DNA of 64,000 nucleotides from an uncultured Pelagibacteraceae bacterium (lineage in GTDB: Bacteria > Pseudomonadota > Alphaproteobacteria > Pelagibacterales > Pelagibacteraceae). The stretch covers positions 23,542 to 87,541 of the forward strand of contig CACKGP010000004.1 in the NCBI GenBank assembly GCA_902599805.1, given 5' to 3'. This document shows positions 34,269 through 44,762 of this stretch, one piece after another. Position 1 is the first letter of the stretch, and the number at the start of each line of letters is the position of its first letter. A program made the translations under genes and the position numbers. The notes below the pieces were generated by a model. That model saw only the letters and a list, made by a program, of their open reading frames with translations, ran no database searches and was not told the origin of the DNA.

Positions 34269-35003
34269 ATGTCAGAGTCAATTATACAAATGAAGGAAGT
34301 TAACAAGTGGTTTGGTGATTTTCAGGTTTTAAAAGACATTAATCTTGAAGTTAAGGAAAAACAGAAAATAGTGGTGTGTGGTCCATCTGGTTCTGGAAAA
34401 TCAACATTGATTAGATGTATTAATAGGCTTGAAGAACATCAAAAAGGACAAATAATAGTTGATGGCAATGAATTATCTGAAAAAACAAAAGATATAGAAA
34501 AGATTAGAGCAGAAGTCGGAATGGTTTTTCAACAATTTAATTTATTTCCACACTTATCAATTTTAGATAATTGTACATTAGCTCCTATTTGGGTAAAGAA
34601 AACTCCGAAAAAAAAAGCAGAGGAATTTGCCATGAAACAGTTAGAACAAGTTCAAATAGCTGACCAAGCATCAAAATTTCCAGGACAACTTTCTGGAGGA
34701 CAACAACAAAGAGCAGCTCTTGCAAGAGCGTTATGTATGGAACCAAAAATTATGCTTTTTGATGAACCAACATCAGCCTTGGACCCTGAAATGATCAAAG
34801 AAGTTTTAGATGCAATGGTAAATCTTGCAAAAGCCGGTATGACAATGATTGTTGTCACTCACGAAATGGGTTTTGCCAAAGAAGTAGCTGATGAAGTAGT
34901 TTTTATGGACGAAGGAATGATAGTTGAAAGAGCAAAAACAAATGATTTCTTTGCAAATCCAAAAAATGAAAGAACGAAACTTTTCTTAAGCCAAATACTT
35001 TAA
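34269..35003 (+). CDS. aapP: General L-amino acid ABC ATP-binding protein AapP
   Basis: ATPase of 244 residues. It has Walker [11 protein letters not shown]-loop [25 protein letters not shown] (typical of polar amino-acid importers), signature [15 protein letters not shown], Walker [16 protein letters not shown] and switch [13 protein letters not shown]. It completes aapJQMP. The next gene begins 26 bases later and is probably not part of the transporter. Confidence 0.96.
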   Translation: MSESIIQMKEVNKWFGDFQVLKDINLEVKEKQKIVVCGPSGSGKSTLIRCINRLEEHQKGQIIVDGNELSEKTKDIEKIRAEVGMVFQQFNLFPHLSILDNCTLAPIWVKKTPKKKAEEFAMKQLEQVQIADQASKFPGQLSGGQQQRAALARALCMEPKIMLFDEPTSALDPEMIKEVLDAMVNLAKAGMTMIVVTHEMGFAKEVADEVVFMDEGMIVERAKTNDFFANPKNERTKLFLSQIL

Positions 35004-35029
35004 AATTTTCTGTTTTCACAAAGAAAATT

Positions 35030-35725
35030 ATGAGAAAAATTATTATATTTTTAACTTTATTTAATATAATTCTTTTTCCAAATTTTTTATTAAGTCACGT
35101 AAATCATTACGGTAATTTAAAATTCCTAGAGTATGAAATTTACCTAAATAATGAACTAATTGGCACCCATATTTTTAATTTTAAAAAAGAAAAAGACAAA
35201 TTCTCTGTAACAAGCAAAGGGTATTTCAAAGTAAAAAAACTTGGTATAGATTTAATGAATTATAGTACCACAACAAAAGAAACTTATTTAAATGAACAAT
35301 TAAATAGTTTTATTTCTGAAACATTTCAAAACGATAAAAGAAAATATGTTAATTTAAAGCTAAATAATAATGAAAAAATGTTTGATATCGATGGTTCTTC
35401 CTTTAAAGGACGAACAGATAGCAATAATATTATTGGAAGCTGGTGGAATCATGAAATTATTAACAAAAATGTCCAAATTAGCGCTGTTTCTGGAAGAATA
35501 TTGCCTCAAAAAAATAAATTTCTAGGAAAAGAGAATATAATTTTATTTGATAGAAAATATAATGCGTTGAAATTTCACTTTTTATCTAATGATAATGCAC
35601 CTTTAAAAAAAAAGAAAATAAATTTTAACCTTTGGTATGATGCAGAAAGTCTTTTATGGTTAAAAATGTCTTATGAAAAATTAGGTCAGTGGGAATATAG
35701 ACTGAAAAATCATGCTTTTTTTTAA
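35030..35725 (+). CDS. Secreted DUF6134-like protein
   Basis: A 231-residue protein with a signal peptide (about 1-21, IIIFLTLFNIILFPNFLLSHV), so it is exported. The mature part looks beta-rich: LKFLEYEIYLNNELIGTHIFNF, FSVTSKGYFKVKKLGIDLMNYSTTTKETY, and a C-terminal WYDAESLLWLKMSYEKLGQWEYRL. This pattern matches DUF6134-type periplasmic proteins that resemble DUF3108 family members. No biochemical role is known to me. It follows aapP closely on the same strand and may be read through from it. Confidence 0.7.
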   Translation: MRKIIIFLTLFNIILFPNFLLSHVNHYGNLKFLEYEIYLNNELIGTHIFNFKKEKDKFSVTSKGYFKVKKLGIDLMNYSTTTKETYLNEQLNSFISETFQNDKRKYVNLKLNNNEKMFDIDGSSFKGRTDSNNIIGSWWNHEIINKNVQISAVSGRILPQKNKFLGKENIILFDRKYNALKFHFLSNDNAPLKKKKINFNLWYDAESLLWLKMSYEKLGQWEYRLKNHAFF

Positions 35726-35882
35726 TTGGGAACAAATCTTGTCCTATATTTTCTATATAAGTCAACCCCTTTTCGAAGATATTTTAAGGTCAATCAGACC
35801 CAAAAAAAAATTATTTTTACTGTTGCCTAAAATGATTTTTTCATGTTCAATTTAATTATTTCAAGAGTTAATTAAGGGGATA

Positions 35883-36248
35883 ATGGAAGAAACTTTTAAC
35901 ACGCATATGGGTAAAAGACTGAGAATGCGAAGACTATCTCTTGGCTTAACTCAAACTAAAGTTGCAAACGCAATAAACGTAACATTTCAACAAATTCAAA
36001 AATATGAAAAAGGGACTAACGGAGTAAGTTCTAGTAGACTTATGCAACTTGCAAATTTTCTAAAAGTTCCAATCACTTACTTTTATGAAGATTTTCCTTC
36101 TTATAAAGTAGAAGGCTCAAGTGATTTCAATAATACTGATCTAAATTATTCTTTTTTAGTCAAAACATTTTCTAAACTATCCGATACAGATAAAAACAAG
36201 TTAATTCAGCTATTAAGAAATTCTACAAATCTTAAAGAAACAGGTTAA
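35883..36248 (+). CDS. XRE-family helix-turn-helix regulator
   Basis: A 121-residue regulator. Residues about 8-64 form a Cro/CI-type helix-turn-helix (GKRLRMRRLSLGLTQTKVANAINVTFQQIQKYEKGTNGVSSSRLMQLANFLKVPITYFYED), followed by a short helical tail. Alphaproteobacteria commonly carry one such stand-alone XRE protein. The 157-base upstream gap and the AAGGGGA Shine-Dalgarno suggest its own promoter. The target genes cannot be inferred from position. Confidence 0.88.
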   Translation: MEETFNTHMGKRLRMRRLSLGLTQTKVANAINVTFQQIQKYEKGTNGVSSSRLMQLANFLKVPITYFYEDFPSYKVEGSSDFNNTDLNYSFLVKTFSKLSDTDKNKLIQLLRNSTNLKETG

Positions 36249-36267
36249 AAACAATTAATTGAGTATT

Positions 36268-36343
36268 TGGCTCCTCGGGCAGGACTCGAACCTGCGACCA
36301 ATTGATTAACAGTCAACTGCTCTACCAACTGAGCTACCGAGGA
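36268..36343 (-). tRNA. tRNA-Asn (GTT)
   Basis: On the minus strand, acceptor TCCTCGG pairs with CCGAGGA, the D arm reads TAGCTCAGTTGGTAGAGC, anticodon loop CTGTTAA gives GTT, and the T arm has GGTTCGAGTCC. The CCA end is encoded (36270-36268). Confidence 0.96.
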
Positions 36344-36382
36344 ATAGAAAAAGAACATACATTTTTAAAAAAATTAAAACAA

Positions 36383-36784
36383 CTAATTATTTAAAGCTCT
36401 TAATAAAGTTTTTAAAGGTAAAAGCAAACACTCTTTTCTAGATAAATTGGTTTTATTCATTATTTTTTTAAATGATAACCATTTACTGATTTTCAAATTT
36501 TTCTGATTTTTAAATAAAGTGTTAGAATTTTTCAAAAAATTTACTGTTTCTTTGACTGATTTATTTTTAGATTTTTTAGCTAATAAACTTGCCGATGCAT
36601 TACAATAAATACAAAAGTTACCTTGATATTTAAGATTAATTATTTTTTCGTTTTTTACTTGAATATATATTTTTATATTATCACCACATGTTGAACTCTT
36701 CGAATTTGAATAATGAGAGTAATTATCAAGATGTCCATAATCTTTATTATTTGACGCAGTTTTAAAAATTTCTTTATCAATCAT
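36383..36784 (-). CDS. SufU/IscU-like iron-sulfur cluster scaffold protein
   Basis: A 133-residue protein with the three cysteine positions of the NifU-N/IscU/SufU fold: STCGDNIKIYI near residue 33, the middle CIYCNASASLLA and the C-terminal RKECLLLPLKTLLRAL. These residues normally bind the nascent Fe-S cluster or zinc. It sits alone on the minus strand between two tRNA genes rather than in a suf operon. Its N terminus is more divergent than standard IscU. It most likely takes part in Fe-S assembly or sulfur transfer. Confidence 0.8.
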   Translation of the reverse strand: MIDKEIFKTASNNKDYGHLDNYSHYSNSKSSTCGDNIKIYIQVKNEKIINLKYQGNFCIYCNASASLLAKKSKNKSVKETVNFLKNSNTLFKNQKNLKISKWLSFKKIMNKTNLSRKECLLLPLKTLLRALNN

Positions 36785-36800
36785 AAAATACTAATCATTT

Positions 36801-36874
36801 TGGAGGCCACGCCCAGAATCGAACTGGGATAGAAGGATTTGCAATCCTCTGCGTAACCATTCCGCCACGTGGCC
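36801..36874 (-). tRNA. tRNA-Cys (GCA)
   Basis: On the minus strand, acceptor GGCCACG pairs with CGTGGCC, the anticodon stem AGGAT/ATCCT encloses TTGCAAA (anticodon GCA), and the T arm has AGTTCGATTCT. The discriminator is T and the CCA end is encoded at 36803-36801. Confidence 0.95.
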
Positions 36875-36946
36875 ATACTAGATTAATATAGGTTTATTTA
36901 TAAAAATAAAGCTAGAAGTTTGCAAATATTATTAATATTTATAAGT

Positions 36947-39580
36947 ATGAGTTTTGATAAATATAATCATCAAAAAGTAGAAACAAAAATATATTCATAT
37001 TGGGAAAAAAATAACTTATTCAAACCTAAGAAAAACAAACGTACTTTTTCAATTGTAATCCCTCCTCCAAACGTAACCGGTAGCTTGCACATGGGGCATG
37101 CATTAAATAATTCATTACAAGATGTTTTGGTTAGATTTCATAGAATGAATAACTATGAGACTTTATGGCAACCTGGCACTGATCATGCCGGAATAGCAAC
37201 CCAAGCTTTAGTTGAAAAAAATTTAAAAATTCAGGGTATTGATAAAAATCAAATTGGAAGAGAAAAATTTATAAAACGAGTTTGGGAATGGAAGGATGAA
37301 TATGGTGGAAAAATAATCAATCAACTTAAAAAATTAGGCTGTTCATGTGATTGGTCAAGAAATGCATTTACAATGGATAAAAATTTATCAAACTCTGTTG
37401 TAAAAGTATTTATTGAACTTTATAAAAAAAATTTAATATATAAAGCCAAAAAACTAGTAAATTGGGATACAGTTTTAAAAACAGCAATATCTGATCTAGA
37501 AGTCGATCAAAGAGAAGTAAGTTCAAAACTTTATTATATAAAGTATAAAATAGAAAATTCATCTGAAACAATTACTATTGCCACTACTAGACCAGAGACC
37601 ATGCTTGGTGACACAGCTATTGCAGTTAGTCCTAATGATAAAAGATATTTCGATTTAGTTAATAAGTTCGCAATACTACCTATTGTTGGAAGAAAATTAA
37701 AAATAGTTCAGGATAATTATGCTGATCCGGAGCAGGGTAGTGGTGCTGTTAAAATTACGCCAGCTCATGATTTTAATGATTTTGAAGTTGGTAAAAGACA
37801 CAAGCTTAAATCTATTAATATTTTTACTGAAGATGGAAAAATTAATAATAATGCTCCGAATGAATATATCGGTTTGGACAGATTTGAGGCTAGAAAAAAA
37901 ATAATTGATAAATTAAAAGAATTACAAATCTTTGAAAAAGAAGAAACCATAAAGAACAAAGTGCCTTACGGCGATAGATCTAATTCTGTAATTGAACCAT
38001 TTTTGACCGAACAATGGTTTTGTGATGCAAAAAAATTATCTATTAAGGCTAAGAAAATTGTTAAAAAAAAAGATACAAATTTTTTTCCATCAAATTGGTC
38101 TAAAACATATTTTCAATGGATGAACAACATTGAGCCCTGGTGTATATCTAGACAACTTTGGTGGGGACATCAAATTCCTGCTTGGTATGGCCCGGATAAA
38201 AAAATATTTGTTGCAGAAAATCAAAAGAAAGCAGAACTATTAGCTAAAAAATTTTATAAAAGAAAAACAAATTTAAAAAGAGACCCAGATGTACTTGACA
38301 CATGGTTTTCATCAGGTCTATGGCCATTTGCTACACTAGGGTGGCCTGATAAAAACTATTATTTAAAAAAATTTTATCCAACATCAGTTTTAGTAACAGG
38401 TTTTGATATAATTTTTTTCTGGGTTGCAAGAATGATGATGCTAGGTATGGAATTTTTAAATAAAGAACCCTTTAAAGAAATTTATGTTCACGCGCTAGTA
38501 AGAGATGAAAAAGGTCAAAAAATGTCTAAATCAAAAGGAAACGTTATTGATCCTTTAGTGCTTATAGATAGTTATAGTGCAGATGCTTTAAGATTTACTT
38601 TGTTATCTATGGCATCACCAGGTAGAGATGTAAAACTTTCAGAACAAAGAGTAAAAGGATATAGAAATTTTTTAACGAAAATATGGAACGTTAATAATTT
38701 TCTTAAAGTAAATAAATGTACATTTGACGGGGTCATTAAACCTAAAAACCTCAAACTTAATATTAATAAATGGATTTATAACGAACTTATTGAAACAAAA
38801 ATTTTAACAGAAAACTCTATTAAAAATTATCGTTTCGATGAAGCTGCAAAAACTATTTATAAATTTGTTTGGAATACTTATTGCGACTGGTACTTAGAAC
38901 TCTCCAAAACCATTTTACTTTCTAAAAATAACTCAGATATTAAAGAGATAAAAACGACATCTGGTCAGGTTTTTAAGGAAATATTAATATTATTACATCC
39001 ATTTATACCATTTATTACAGAGGAACTATGGATAAGAAATAAATTGAAAACAAAAAATACTAAATATCTAATGTATTCCAATTGGATAAGTCTAAAGAAA
39101 TTAAAAACTGACAAAAGTATTCAAAGTGTTAATGAGATTATAGAGTTAATATCAAGTGTGAGATCGTTTAAAAATGAACTCAATGTAAGTCCAGGGTCAT
39201 TTGTAGATATATCGATAGAGAAATTGGATAAAAAAAAACAAACGTTATACTTAAAAAACGAAATAATAATTAAAAAACTAGGTAGAATTAATTCAATCTT
39301 CAAAAAAGATATGTCAAAACAATCAGCAAATTTAGTATTTGGTGGTCAAATATTAAAATTATATTTTGATAAAAGTATCGATCTTGAATTGATTAGACAA
39401 AATTTATTAAAAAAACAAAGCAAAATACAACAAGATTTAGATGTAGTGAATAAAAAATTAAATAATTCTAGTTTTGTAAAACGTGCACCAAAGCATATTG
39501 TAGAACAAGAAAAAAATATCTATAATAATTTAAAAATTAATATTAAAAAGATTACTTTTACATTAAATAGTTTAAAATGA
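36947..39580 (+). CDS. valS: Valyl-tRNA synthetase
   Basis: Class I aminoacyl-tRNA synthetase. I use ATG 36947 ([12 protein letters not shown]), since the nine extra residues in the ORF track are hydrophobic filler and family members begin near KYNHQKVE. Nucleotide-binding [16 protein letters not shown] (HIGH-like), the editing-domain [15 protein letters not shown], and [12 protein letters not shown] are present. A C-terminal coiled-coil tail (about residues 810-877) completes the normal bacterial ValS. The ilvD start overlaps its stop by 4 bases. Confidence 0.97.
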   Translation: MSFDKYNHQKVETKIYSYWEKNNLFKPKKNKRTFSIVIPPPNVTGSLHMGHALNNSLQDVLVRFHRMNNYETLWQPGTDHAGIATQALVEKNLKIQGIDKNQIGREKFIKRVWEWKDEYGGKIINQLKKLGCSCDWSRNAFTMDKNLSNSVVKVFIELYKKNLIYKAKKLVNWDTVLKTAISDLEVDQREVSSKLYYIKYKIENSSETITIATTRPETMLGDTAIAVSPNDKRYFDLVNKFAILPIVGRKLKIVQDNYADPEQGSGAVKITPAHDFNDFEVGKRHKLKSINIFTEDGKINNNAPNEYIGLDRFEARKKIIDKLKELQIFEKEETIKNKVPYGDRSNSVIEPFLTEQWFCDAKKLSIKAKKIVKKKDTNFFPSNWSKTYFQWMNNIEPWCISRQLWWGHQIPAWYGPDKKIFVAENQKKAELLAKKFYKRKTNLKRDPDVLDTWFSSGLWPFATLGWPDKNYYLKKFYPTSVLVTGFDIIFFWVARMMMLGMEFLNKEPFKEIYVHALVRDEKGQKMSKSKGNVIDPLVLIDSYSADALRFTLLSMASPGRDVKLSEQRVKGYRNFLTKIWNVNNFLKVNKCTFDGVIKPKNLKLNINKWIYNELIETKILTENSIKNYRFDEAAKTIYKFVWNTYCDWYLELSKTILLSKNNSDIKEIKTTSGQVFKEILILLHPFIPFITEELWIRNKLKTKNTKYLMYSNWISLKKLKTDKSIQSVNEIIELISSVRSFKNELNVSPGSFVDISIEKLDKKKQTLYLKNEIIIKKLGRINSIFKKDMSKQSANLVFGGQILKLYFDKSIDLELIRQNLLKKQSKIQQDLDVVNKKLNNSSFVKRAPKHIVEQEKNIYNNLKINIKKITFTLNSLK

Positions 39581-41295
39581 AAAAATTTAATAAGAAAAAA
39601 TTACCCAGTCGTCACACTACTTTAGGTCCAGAGAAAGCTTTTCAAAGATCTTTTTATTATGGTATGAATTTGACAGAAAAAGATGTTTCAAAACCCTTTG
39701 TTGGAGTTGTGTCAACCTGGAATGAGGCTGCTCCATGCAACATAGCTTTAATGAGACAGGCGCAGTCAGTAAAAAAAGGAGTTAAATTAGCTGGCGGTAC
39801 TCCAAGGGAATTCTGTACTATTACTGTTACTGATGGAATAGCTATGGGTCATGAAGGCATGAAATCATCTTTAGTTTCAAGAGATGTAATTGCAGACTCG
39901 ACAGAGCTGACAGTCAGGGGGCATTGTTATGATGCTTTAGTAGGTTTAGCAGGTTGCGATAAATCATTACCGGGATTAATGATGGCAATGGTAAGATTAA
40001 ATGTACCTAGCGTTTTTATTTATGGAGGATCAATTTTACCAGGTAGATTAAATGGAAAAGATATAACAGTTCAAGATGTTATTGAAGGTGTTGGAGAATA
40101 TTCATCTGGAAGAATTACTGAACACGCTTTAAGAAAATTAGAATTAAAAGCCTGTCCTAGTGCTGGTGCTTGTGGTGGACAATTTACAGCAAATACTATG
40201 GCGTGTGTCTCAGAAGCAATTGGATTGGCTCTACCTTATTCTGCAGGAACACCAGCTCCATATCAAAAAAGAGACAAATATGCATTTGATAGTGGGAAGA
40301 TGGTTATGAATTTGTTAAGAAAAAAAATTAGACCAAGAGATATCGTAACGAAGAAATCACTAGAAAACGCTGCAGCAATTGTTGCAGCGACTGGAGGTTC
40401 TACAAACGCAGCACTACATCTTCCTGCTATCGCAAATGAAATAGGAATAAAATTTGATCTGATGGATGTTGCAAGAATATTTAGAAAGACACCTTATCTT
40501 GCAAACTTAAAACCAGGTGGATTATATGTAGCAAAAGACATGTGGAAGGCTGGTGGCATACCAATGCTACTTAAAACAATGTTGGACGGAGGATATATTC
40601 ACGGTGATTGTTTGACTGTAACAGGAAAAACTATGAGAGAGAATTTAAAAAATGTTAAATTTAATAAAAAACAAAAAGTCATGAGAAGCTATAACAATCC
40701 TTTGTCAAAAGATGGTGGTGTTGTAGGACTTAAAGGAAACCTTTCACCTGATGGTGCAATAGTAAAAATTGCTGGACTTAAAAATTTAAATTTTACTGGT
40801 AGAGCAAGATGTTTTGACACTGAGGAAGCAGCCTTGAAAGCAGTCTTAAAAAAAAAATATAAAAAAGGTGATGTAATTGTGATTAGATACGAGGGTCCAA
40901 AAGGAGGACCAGGCATGAGAGAAATGTTGCAGACAACTGCTGCAATATATGGTCAAGGAATGGGAGAAAAAGTTGCACTCATAACAGATGGAAGATTTTC
41001 TGGAGCAACTAGAGGTTTTTGTATTGGACACGTAGGTCCGGAAGCATCAGTTGGTGGTCCTATAGGTTTAATAAAAAATGGTGACGTTATTCACATAGAT
41101 GCTAAAAAAGGAACGATTAATGTTGATCTCTCAAGAAAAGAATTATTAAAAAGAAAGAAAAAGTGGAAACCTAAAAGAATTAATTTTGGAAATGGAACAC
41201 TTTGGAAGTACGCCCAAACTGTCGGACCAGCATATCTTGGTGCTTCAACACATCCTGGTGGAAAAGAAGAAGTCAAGTGTTACGCAGATATTTAA
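39577..41295 (+). CDS. ilvD: Dihydroxy-acid dehydratase
   Basis: Iron-sulfur enzyme of branched-chain amino-acid synthesis that dehydrates 2,3-dihydroxy-acids to 2-oxoacids. Cluster and active-site blocks include [31 protein letters not shown] and [22 protein letters not shown], with C-terminal [12 protein letters not shown] and [22 protein letters not shown]. The length of 572 residues is normal. It is translationally coupled to valS (ATGA overlap), and the mannose-1-phosphate guanylyltransferase gene follows immediately, so unrelated functions share one transcript. Confidence 0.96.
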   Translation: MKKFNKKKLPSRHTTLGPEKAFQRSFYYGMNLTEKDVSKPFVGVVSTWNEAAPCNIALMRQAQSVKKGVKLAGGTPREFCTITVTDGIAMGHEGMKSSLVSRDVIADSTELTVRGHCYDALVGLAGCDKSLPGLMMAMVRLNVPSVFIYGGSILPGRLNGKDITVQDVIEGVGEYSSGRITEHALRKLELKACPSAGACGGQFTANTMACVSEAIGLALPYSAGTPAPYQKRDKYAFDSGKMVMNLLRKKIRPRDIVTKKSLENAAAIVAATGGSTNAALHLPAIANEIGIKFDLMDVARIFRKTPYLANLKPGGLYVAKDMWKAGGIPMLLKTMLDGGYIHGDCLTVTGKTMRENLKNVKFNKKQKVMRSYNNPLSKDGGVVGLKGNLSPDGAIVKIAGLKNLNFTGRARCFDTEEAALKAVLKKKYKKGDVIVIRYEGPKGGPGMREMLQTTAAIYGQGMGEKVALITDGRFSGATRGFCIGHVGPEASVGGPIGLIKNGDVIHIDAKKGTINVDLSRKELLKRKKKWKPKRINFGNGTLWKYAQTVGPAYLGASTHPGGKEEVKCYADI

Positions 41296-42501
41296 ATGAA
41301 AATTAGACCCATAATTCTTTGTGGAGGAGAGGGAACAAGACTTTGGCAAAAAACAATAAACAATGAACCAAAACAATTTATCAACTTTGGTGGCTGGAAT
41401 TTATTTGAAAAAACGTTAAAAAGAATTAAGGGCCAGCAATTTGATTATCCTATAATAAGCACAAACGTAAAATATTTAAAAAAGATCAAATTTTATTTAA
41501 AAAAAAACAAATTTAATAAGCATCATATTGTACTTGAACCAGCTAAAAGAAACACGGGTCCAGCTGTATTATCTGCTGCTCTAGTACCTGATATTCCCAA
41601 CAAACAACCTCTGCTTTTCTTGCCCTCGGATCATCTTTTAGAAAAAAATGATATTTTTAACAAAAGTTTAATTAAGAATTCTAAATATTTAAATAACAAA
41701 AATATTTTTTTATTTGGAATTAAACCTGACCATCCCTCAAAAGAATATGGATATTTAAATGTTAAAAAATCAGGTGGTCATTTAATTAAAATAGTAAAGT
41801 TTATTGAAAAACCTTCTGTTAAAAGAGCAAAAGCATTAATAAAAACTAAAGGGCTATGGAACTCAGGAATGTTTTTTGCAAGAAAAGATTCAATTATAAA
41901 TAATTTTAAAAAATTTGAAAAGAAAATCTTAAAAAATTGCTACATATCTATGTCTAAAGCCAGAACAAAAGGAAAAATAATTAATTTAAATAAAAGGTAT
42001 TTTTTAAAGTCTCCAACAAATTCATTTGACTATGCCATTTTAGAGAAATGTTCCGATATAAATTGTATTGTTCTTAATCTTCCATGGACAGATCTTGGAA
42101 ACTGGAAGGAAATTTTAAAAGTATTTAAAAATAATAAATTAAAATATTTAAAAAAGAAAAATGTTTTTAAAAGACCCTGGGGCAAATATACGAATTTATT
42201 TCGAGGAAATAATTTTTTGATTAAAGAGTTGGTCATAAATTCAAAATCATCTATAAGTTTACAAAAGCACAACCATAGATCAGAACATTGGACAGTTGAA
42301 CAAGGCAAACCAAGAATAACGCTTAATAATAAAAAATTTTTTGTTAATGAAAAAGAATCTGTTTTCATACCAGTAAGAACTATTCATAGAATTGAAAATT
42401 TTTATAATAAACCAGTCAAAATTATGGAAGCGCAAATAGGTTCAGTTTTAAAAGAGAGTGATATTGTTAGATATAAAGATATTTACGGAAGAATTAATTA
42501 A
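41296..42501 (+). CDS. manC: Mannose-1-phosphate guanylyltransferase / mannose-6-phosphate isomerase type
   Basis: Makes GDP-mannose for surface polysaccharide. Residues about 1-270 are the nucleotidyltransferase, with LCGGEGTRLWQKTINNEPKQF and FIEKPSVKRAK. Residues about 285-401 form the type-II PMI cupin, with KRPWGKYTNLFRGNNF, HNHRSEHWTVEQGKPRITLN and FIPVRTIHRIEN. At 401 residues it is shorter than the usual bifunctional enzyme of about 470. The stop shares the palindrome TTAATTAA with the convergent xth gene. Confidence 0.9.
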   Translation: MKIRPIILCGGEGTRLWQKTINNEPKQFINFGGWNLFEKTLKRIKGQQFDYPIISTNVKYLKKIKFYLKKNKFNKHHIVLEPAKRNTGPAVLSAALVPDIPNKQPLLFLPSDHLLEKNDIFNKSLIKNSKYLNNKNIFLFGIKPDHPSKEYGYLNVKKSGGHLIKIVKFIEKPSVKRAKALIKTKGLWNSGMFFARKDSIINNFKKFEKKILKNCYISMSKARTKGKIINLNKRYFLKSPTNSFDYAILEKCSDINCIVLNLPWTDLGNWKEILKVFKNNKLKYLKKKNVFKRPWGKYTNLFRGNNFLIKELVINSKSSISLQKHNHRSEHWTVEQGKPRITLNNKKFFVNEKESVFIPVRTIHRIENFYNKPVKIMEAQIGSVLKESDIVRYKDIYGRIN

Positions 42502-43270
42502 TATCTAGCTCAATAGGCGTGTGGTCTGAAGGCTTAATTTTAGATCTTGGTTTTTTATTAATAAAGATATTTTGCACATTTTTGAGAATATTATTTGAAA
42601 CAAGAAAATGATCTATTCTCAAACCATTATTTTTTTGCCAGGAACCTGAAGTATAATCCCAAAATGTAAATTCTTGTTTATTTCTATTAATATATCGGTA
42701 AACGTCCGTAAATCCTAAATTTAAAAGCTCTCTAAATTTTTTTCTAATTTCTATTTTAAATAGTGCATCATTTTCATATTTTTTATGATCATGACAATCT
42801 ATCTCCTCAGGTATTACATTAAAGTCTCCCGATATTATAATATTTTTATTTTTTTTTAGAGCCTTATCTACCTCTTTAATAAAAGAATTAAGCCAATTCT
42901 TTTTATAATCATATTTCTCTGTTTCTACTGGATTTCCGTTTGGCACGTATACATTGATGAGTTTAATTGAATCTTTTTTATTTTTAATATTTCCTTCAAT
43001 AATTCTAGATTGTTTAAGTTTATCTTTTATAAAATTTGTGCTGATATTATTAATTTTGATTTTTGATACAAAAGCAACACCATTATAACTTTTTTGTCCA
43101 AATATATATGAAGTATAACCTTCCTTTTTAAAATCAATGGTCGGAAAATTTTTATTTTCTGTTTTTATTTCTTGTAACATTAATATGTCAGGTTTAGAGT
43201 GTTTAATGTAATCAAGAATATTGTTTATTCTCGCTCTTACGGAATTTACATTCCAGGAAATAATTTTCAT
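42494..43270 (-). CDS. xth: Exodeoxyribonuclease III-type AP endonuclease
   Basis: DNA repair enzyme of 258 residues. Motifs in order are WNVNSVRARINNILDYI, LMLQEIKTEN (metal-binding Glu), YNGVAFVSK, LINVYVPNG, ISGDFNVIPEEIDCHD and the C-terminal WDYTSGSWQKNNGLRIDHFLVS with KIKPSDHTPIELDI (catalytic His-Asp). All the catalytic residues of the exonuclease III/APE family appear intact. It overlaps manC tail to tail and follows an A-type Fe-S carrier gene with no gap. Confidence 0.95.
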   Translation of the reverse strand: MKIISWNVNSVRARINNILDYIKHSKPDILMLQEIKTENKNFPTIDFKKEGYTSYIFGQKSYNGVAFVSKIKINNISTNFIKDKLKQSRIIEGNIKNKKDSIKLINVYVPNGNPVETEKYDYKKNWLNSFIKEVDKALKKNKNIIISGDFNVIPEEIDCHDHKKYENDALFKIEIRKKFRELLNLGFTDVYRYINRNKQEFTFWDYTSGSWQKNNGLRIDHFLVSNNILKNVQNIFINKKPRSKIKPSDHTPIELDIN

Positions 43271-43588
43271 TTAAACTGAAAAAGACAGGCCGCAACCACA
43301 AGAAGAGCTCGCCTGAGGATTATTAATAACAAACGAGTTACCAATAAGTTCTTTTTTAAAATCGACTACAGAGCCATCAATAATTTTTAATGAATTATTA
43401 TCAATTATTGCTCTATCAAAAATATTATCATTTTTATCAACTTTCTCATCAAAATTGAAATTATACTTAAATCCAGAGCATCCGCCACCCTGTACAGAGA
43501 TTCTAAAATAAGTTTTAGGACTTTTGTTTAAAAGAATCCGATTAATCTCTTTTTTTGCTGAATCTGTAAATTGAATTTTGTTATTCAT
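43271..43588 (-). CDS. erpA: A-type iron-sulfur carrier (ErpA/IscA family)
   Basis: A 105-residue HesB-fold carrier protein. The three conserved cysteines are in GGGCSGFKYNF and SSSCGCGLSF near the C terminus. The family helps load Fe-S clusters onto targets such as IspG/IspH or lipoate enzymes. Whether this is ErpA, IscA or SufA cannot be settled from this sequence alone. It is divergent from dgt across about 40 bases and immediately upstream of xth on the minus strand. Confidence 0.88.
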   Translation of the reverse strand: MNNKIQFTDSAKKEINRILLNKSPKTYFRISVQGGGCSGFKYNFNFDEKVDKNDNIFDRAIIDNNSLKIIDGSVVDFKKELIGNSFVINNPQASSSCGCGLSFSV

Positions 43589-43628
43589 ATTTTTGTAAAT
43601 ACTGTATTATACATTTTTATCATATCTT

Positions 43629-44762
43629 ATGCAAAAAAGTGAATATTCTAAATTTGCCACACCAATTAAGTCAAAAGGGAGAATTTTTAAGGAAAAATCA
43701 AGTTCATTTAGATCGCCCTATCAAAGAGATAGAGATCGCATTGTTCACTCAACTGCTTTTAGAAGACTGAAACACAAAACTCAAGTTTTTGTTAATACCA
43801 TAGATGATCATTATAGAACAAGACTAACTCATTCGTTAGAAGTTTCACAAATAGCAAGAACTTTAGGAAAAATATTTAATCTAAACGAAGACCTTTGTGA
43901 AACACTGAGCCTCTCCCATGATATTGGTCATCCTCCTTTTGGTCATGCGGGTGAGGAGGCTCTCGATGAGTGTATGAACAATTTTGGGGGTTTTGACCAC
44001 AACATTCAAACATTAAGAATTCTCACTCTAATAGAAAATAAATATTATAGTTTTGAAGGATTAAATCTGACGATAGAAACTTTAGATGGTTTAATTAAAC
44101 ACAATGGGCCGGTCGACGATAAATCAAAATTTGATGAAATCTTAGGAAAAAACATTTTTAAGAACAAAATAATTTATAAAAACAATCCATCTTTAGAAGC
44201 TCAAATTTCAACTATATCTGACGACATTGCTTATAACAGTCACGATCTAGAGGATGGTTTAAAAGCAAAACTTTTTAACATTAACGACTTAGTTCATATT
44301 CCAGTAATCTCAGAAATAGTTAAAAAACATAAGAAAAAAATCAAATCTAAAGATATTGAGCTGATATTAAGACAAATAATAAGAGAAGTGATTAATGTAA
44401 TGGTAAGTGATGTAGTTGAAAATATTAAAATAAATTTAAAAAAATTTAGTCCTAAAAATGTCAATGATATTTATAAATCCAATATAAATTATGTAAACTT
44501 TTCTGAGGAGCTATTGAATTTTGATTATCATATCAGAGATTTTTTGAAGTATAAAATGTATAATAATAAAAAAGTATTAAAAAAAAATGTAAAAGGTAAA
44601 AAAATAATTAATTTTTTATTTACTAAAATTAAAAAAAATCCAAAAAAATATATCAAAAAAAATCTTATGAAAATTTCACCAAATAAGGAAAGGGCCGTTT
44701 GCGATTTTATAGCAGGAATGACAGATAGGTATGCTATAAACTTATTTAATTCATTAAAATGA
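43629..44762 (+). CDS. dgt: dGTP triphosphohydrolase-like HD-domain protein
   Basis: A 377-residue HD-superfamily enzyme that normally cleaves dGTP or other dNTPs to nucleoside plus triphosphate. Motifs SPYQRDRDRIVHSTAFRRLKHKTQVF, RTRLTHSLEVSQIARTLGK, LSHDIGHPPFGHAGEEALDECM and ISDDIAYNSHDLEDGLKA supply the metal-binding histidines and aspartates. The C-terminal half is unusually lysine-rich. It overlaps the following methyltransferase gene (ATGA). Substrate preference within the dNTPase family is not visible. Confidence 0.93.
   Translation: MQKSEYSKFATPIKSKGRIFKEKSSSFRSPYQRDRDRIVHSTAFRRLKHKTQVFVNTIDDHYRTRLTHSLEVSQIARTLGKIFNLNEDLCETLSLSHDIGHPPFGHAGEEALDECMNNFGGFDHNIQTLRILTLIENKYYSFEGLNLTIETLDGLIKHNGPVDDKSKFDEILGKNIFKNKIIYKNNPSLEAQISTISDDIAYNSHDLEDGLKAKLFNINDLVHIPVISEIVKKHKKKIKSKDIELILRQIIREVINVMVSDVVENIKINLKKFSPKNVNDIYKSNINYVNFSEELLNFDYHIRDFLKYKMYNNKKVLKKNVKGKKIINFLFTKIKKNPKKYIKKNLMKISPNKERAVCDFIAGMTDRYAINLFNSLK

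Noticed and set aside
35788-35812. GGTC/GACC mini-hairpin followed by an A run upstream of the XRE gene
   Set aside because: A four-pair stem is too weak, and an A run rather than a T run follows on the plus strand.
36920-36946. Nine-residue ValS extension (MQILLIFIS)
   Set aside because: It is hydrophobic, unlike ValS N termini, while [12 protein letters not shown] at 36947 matches the family start.
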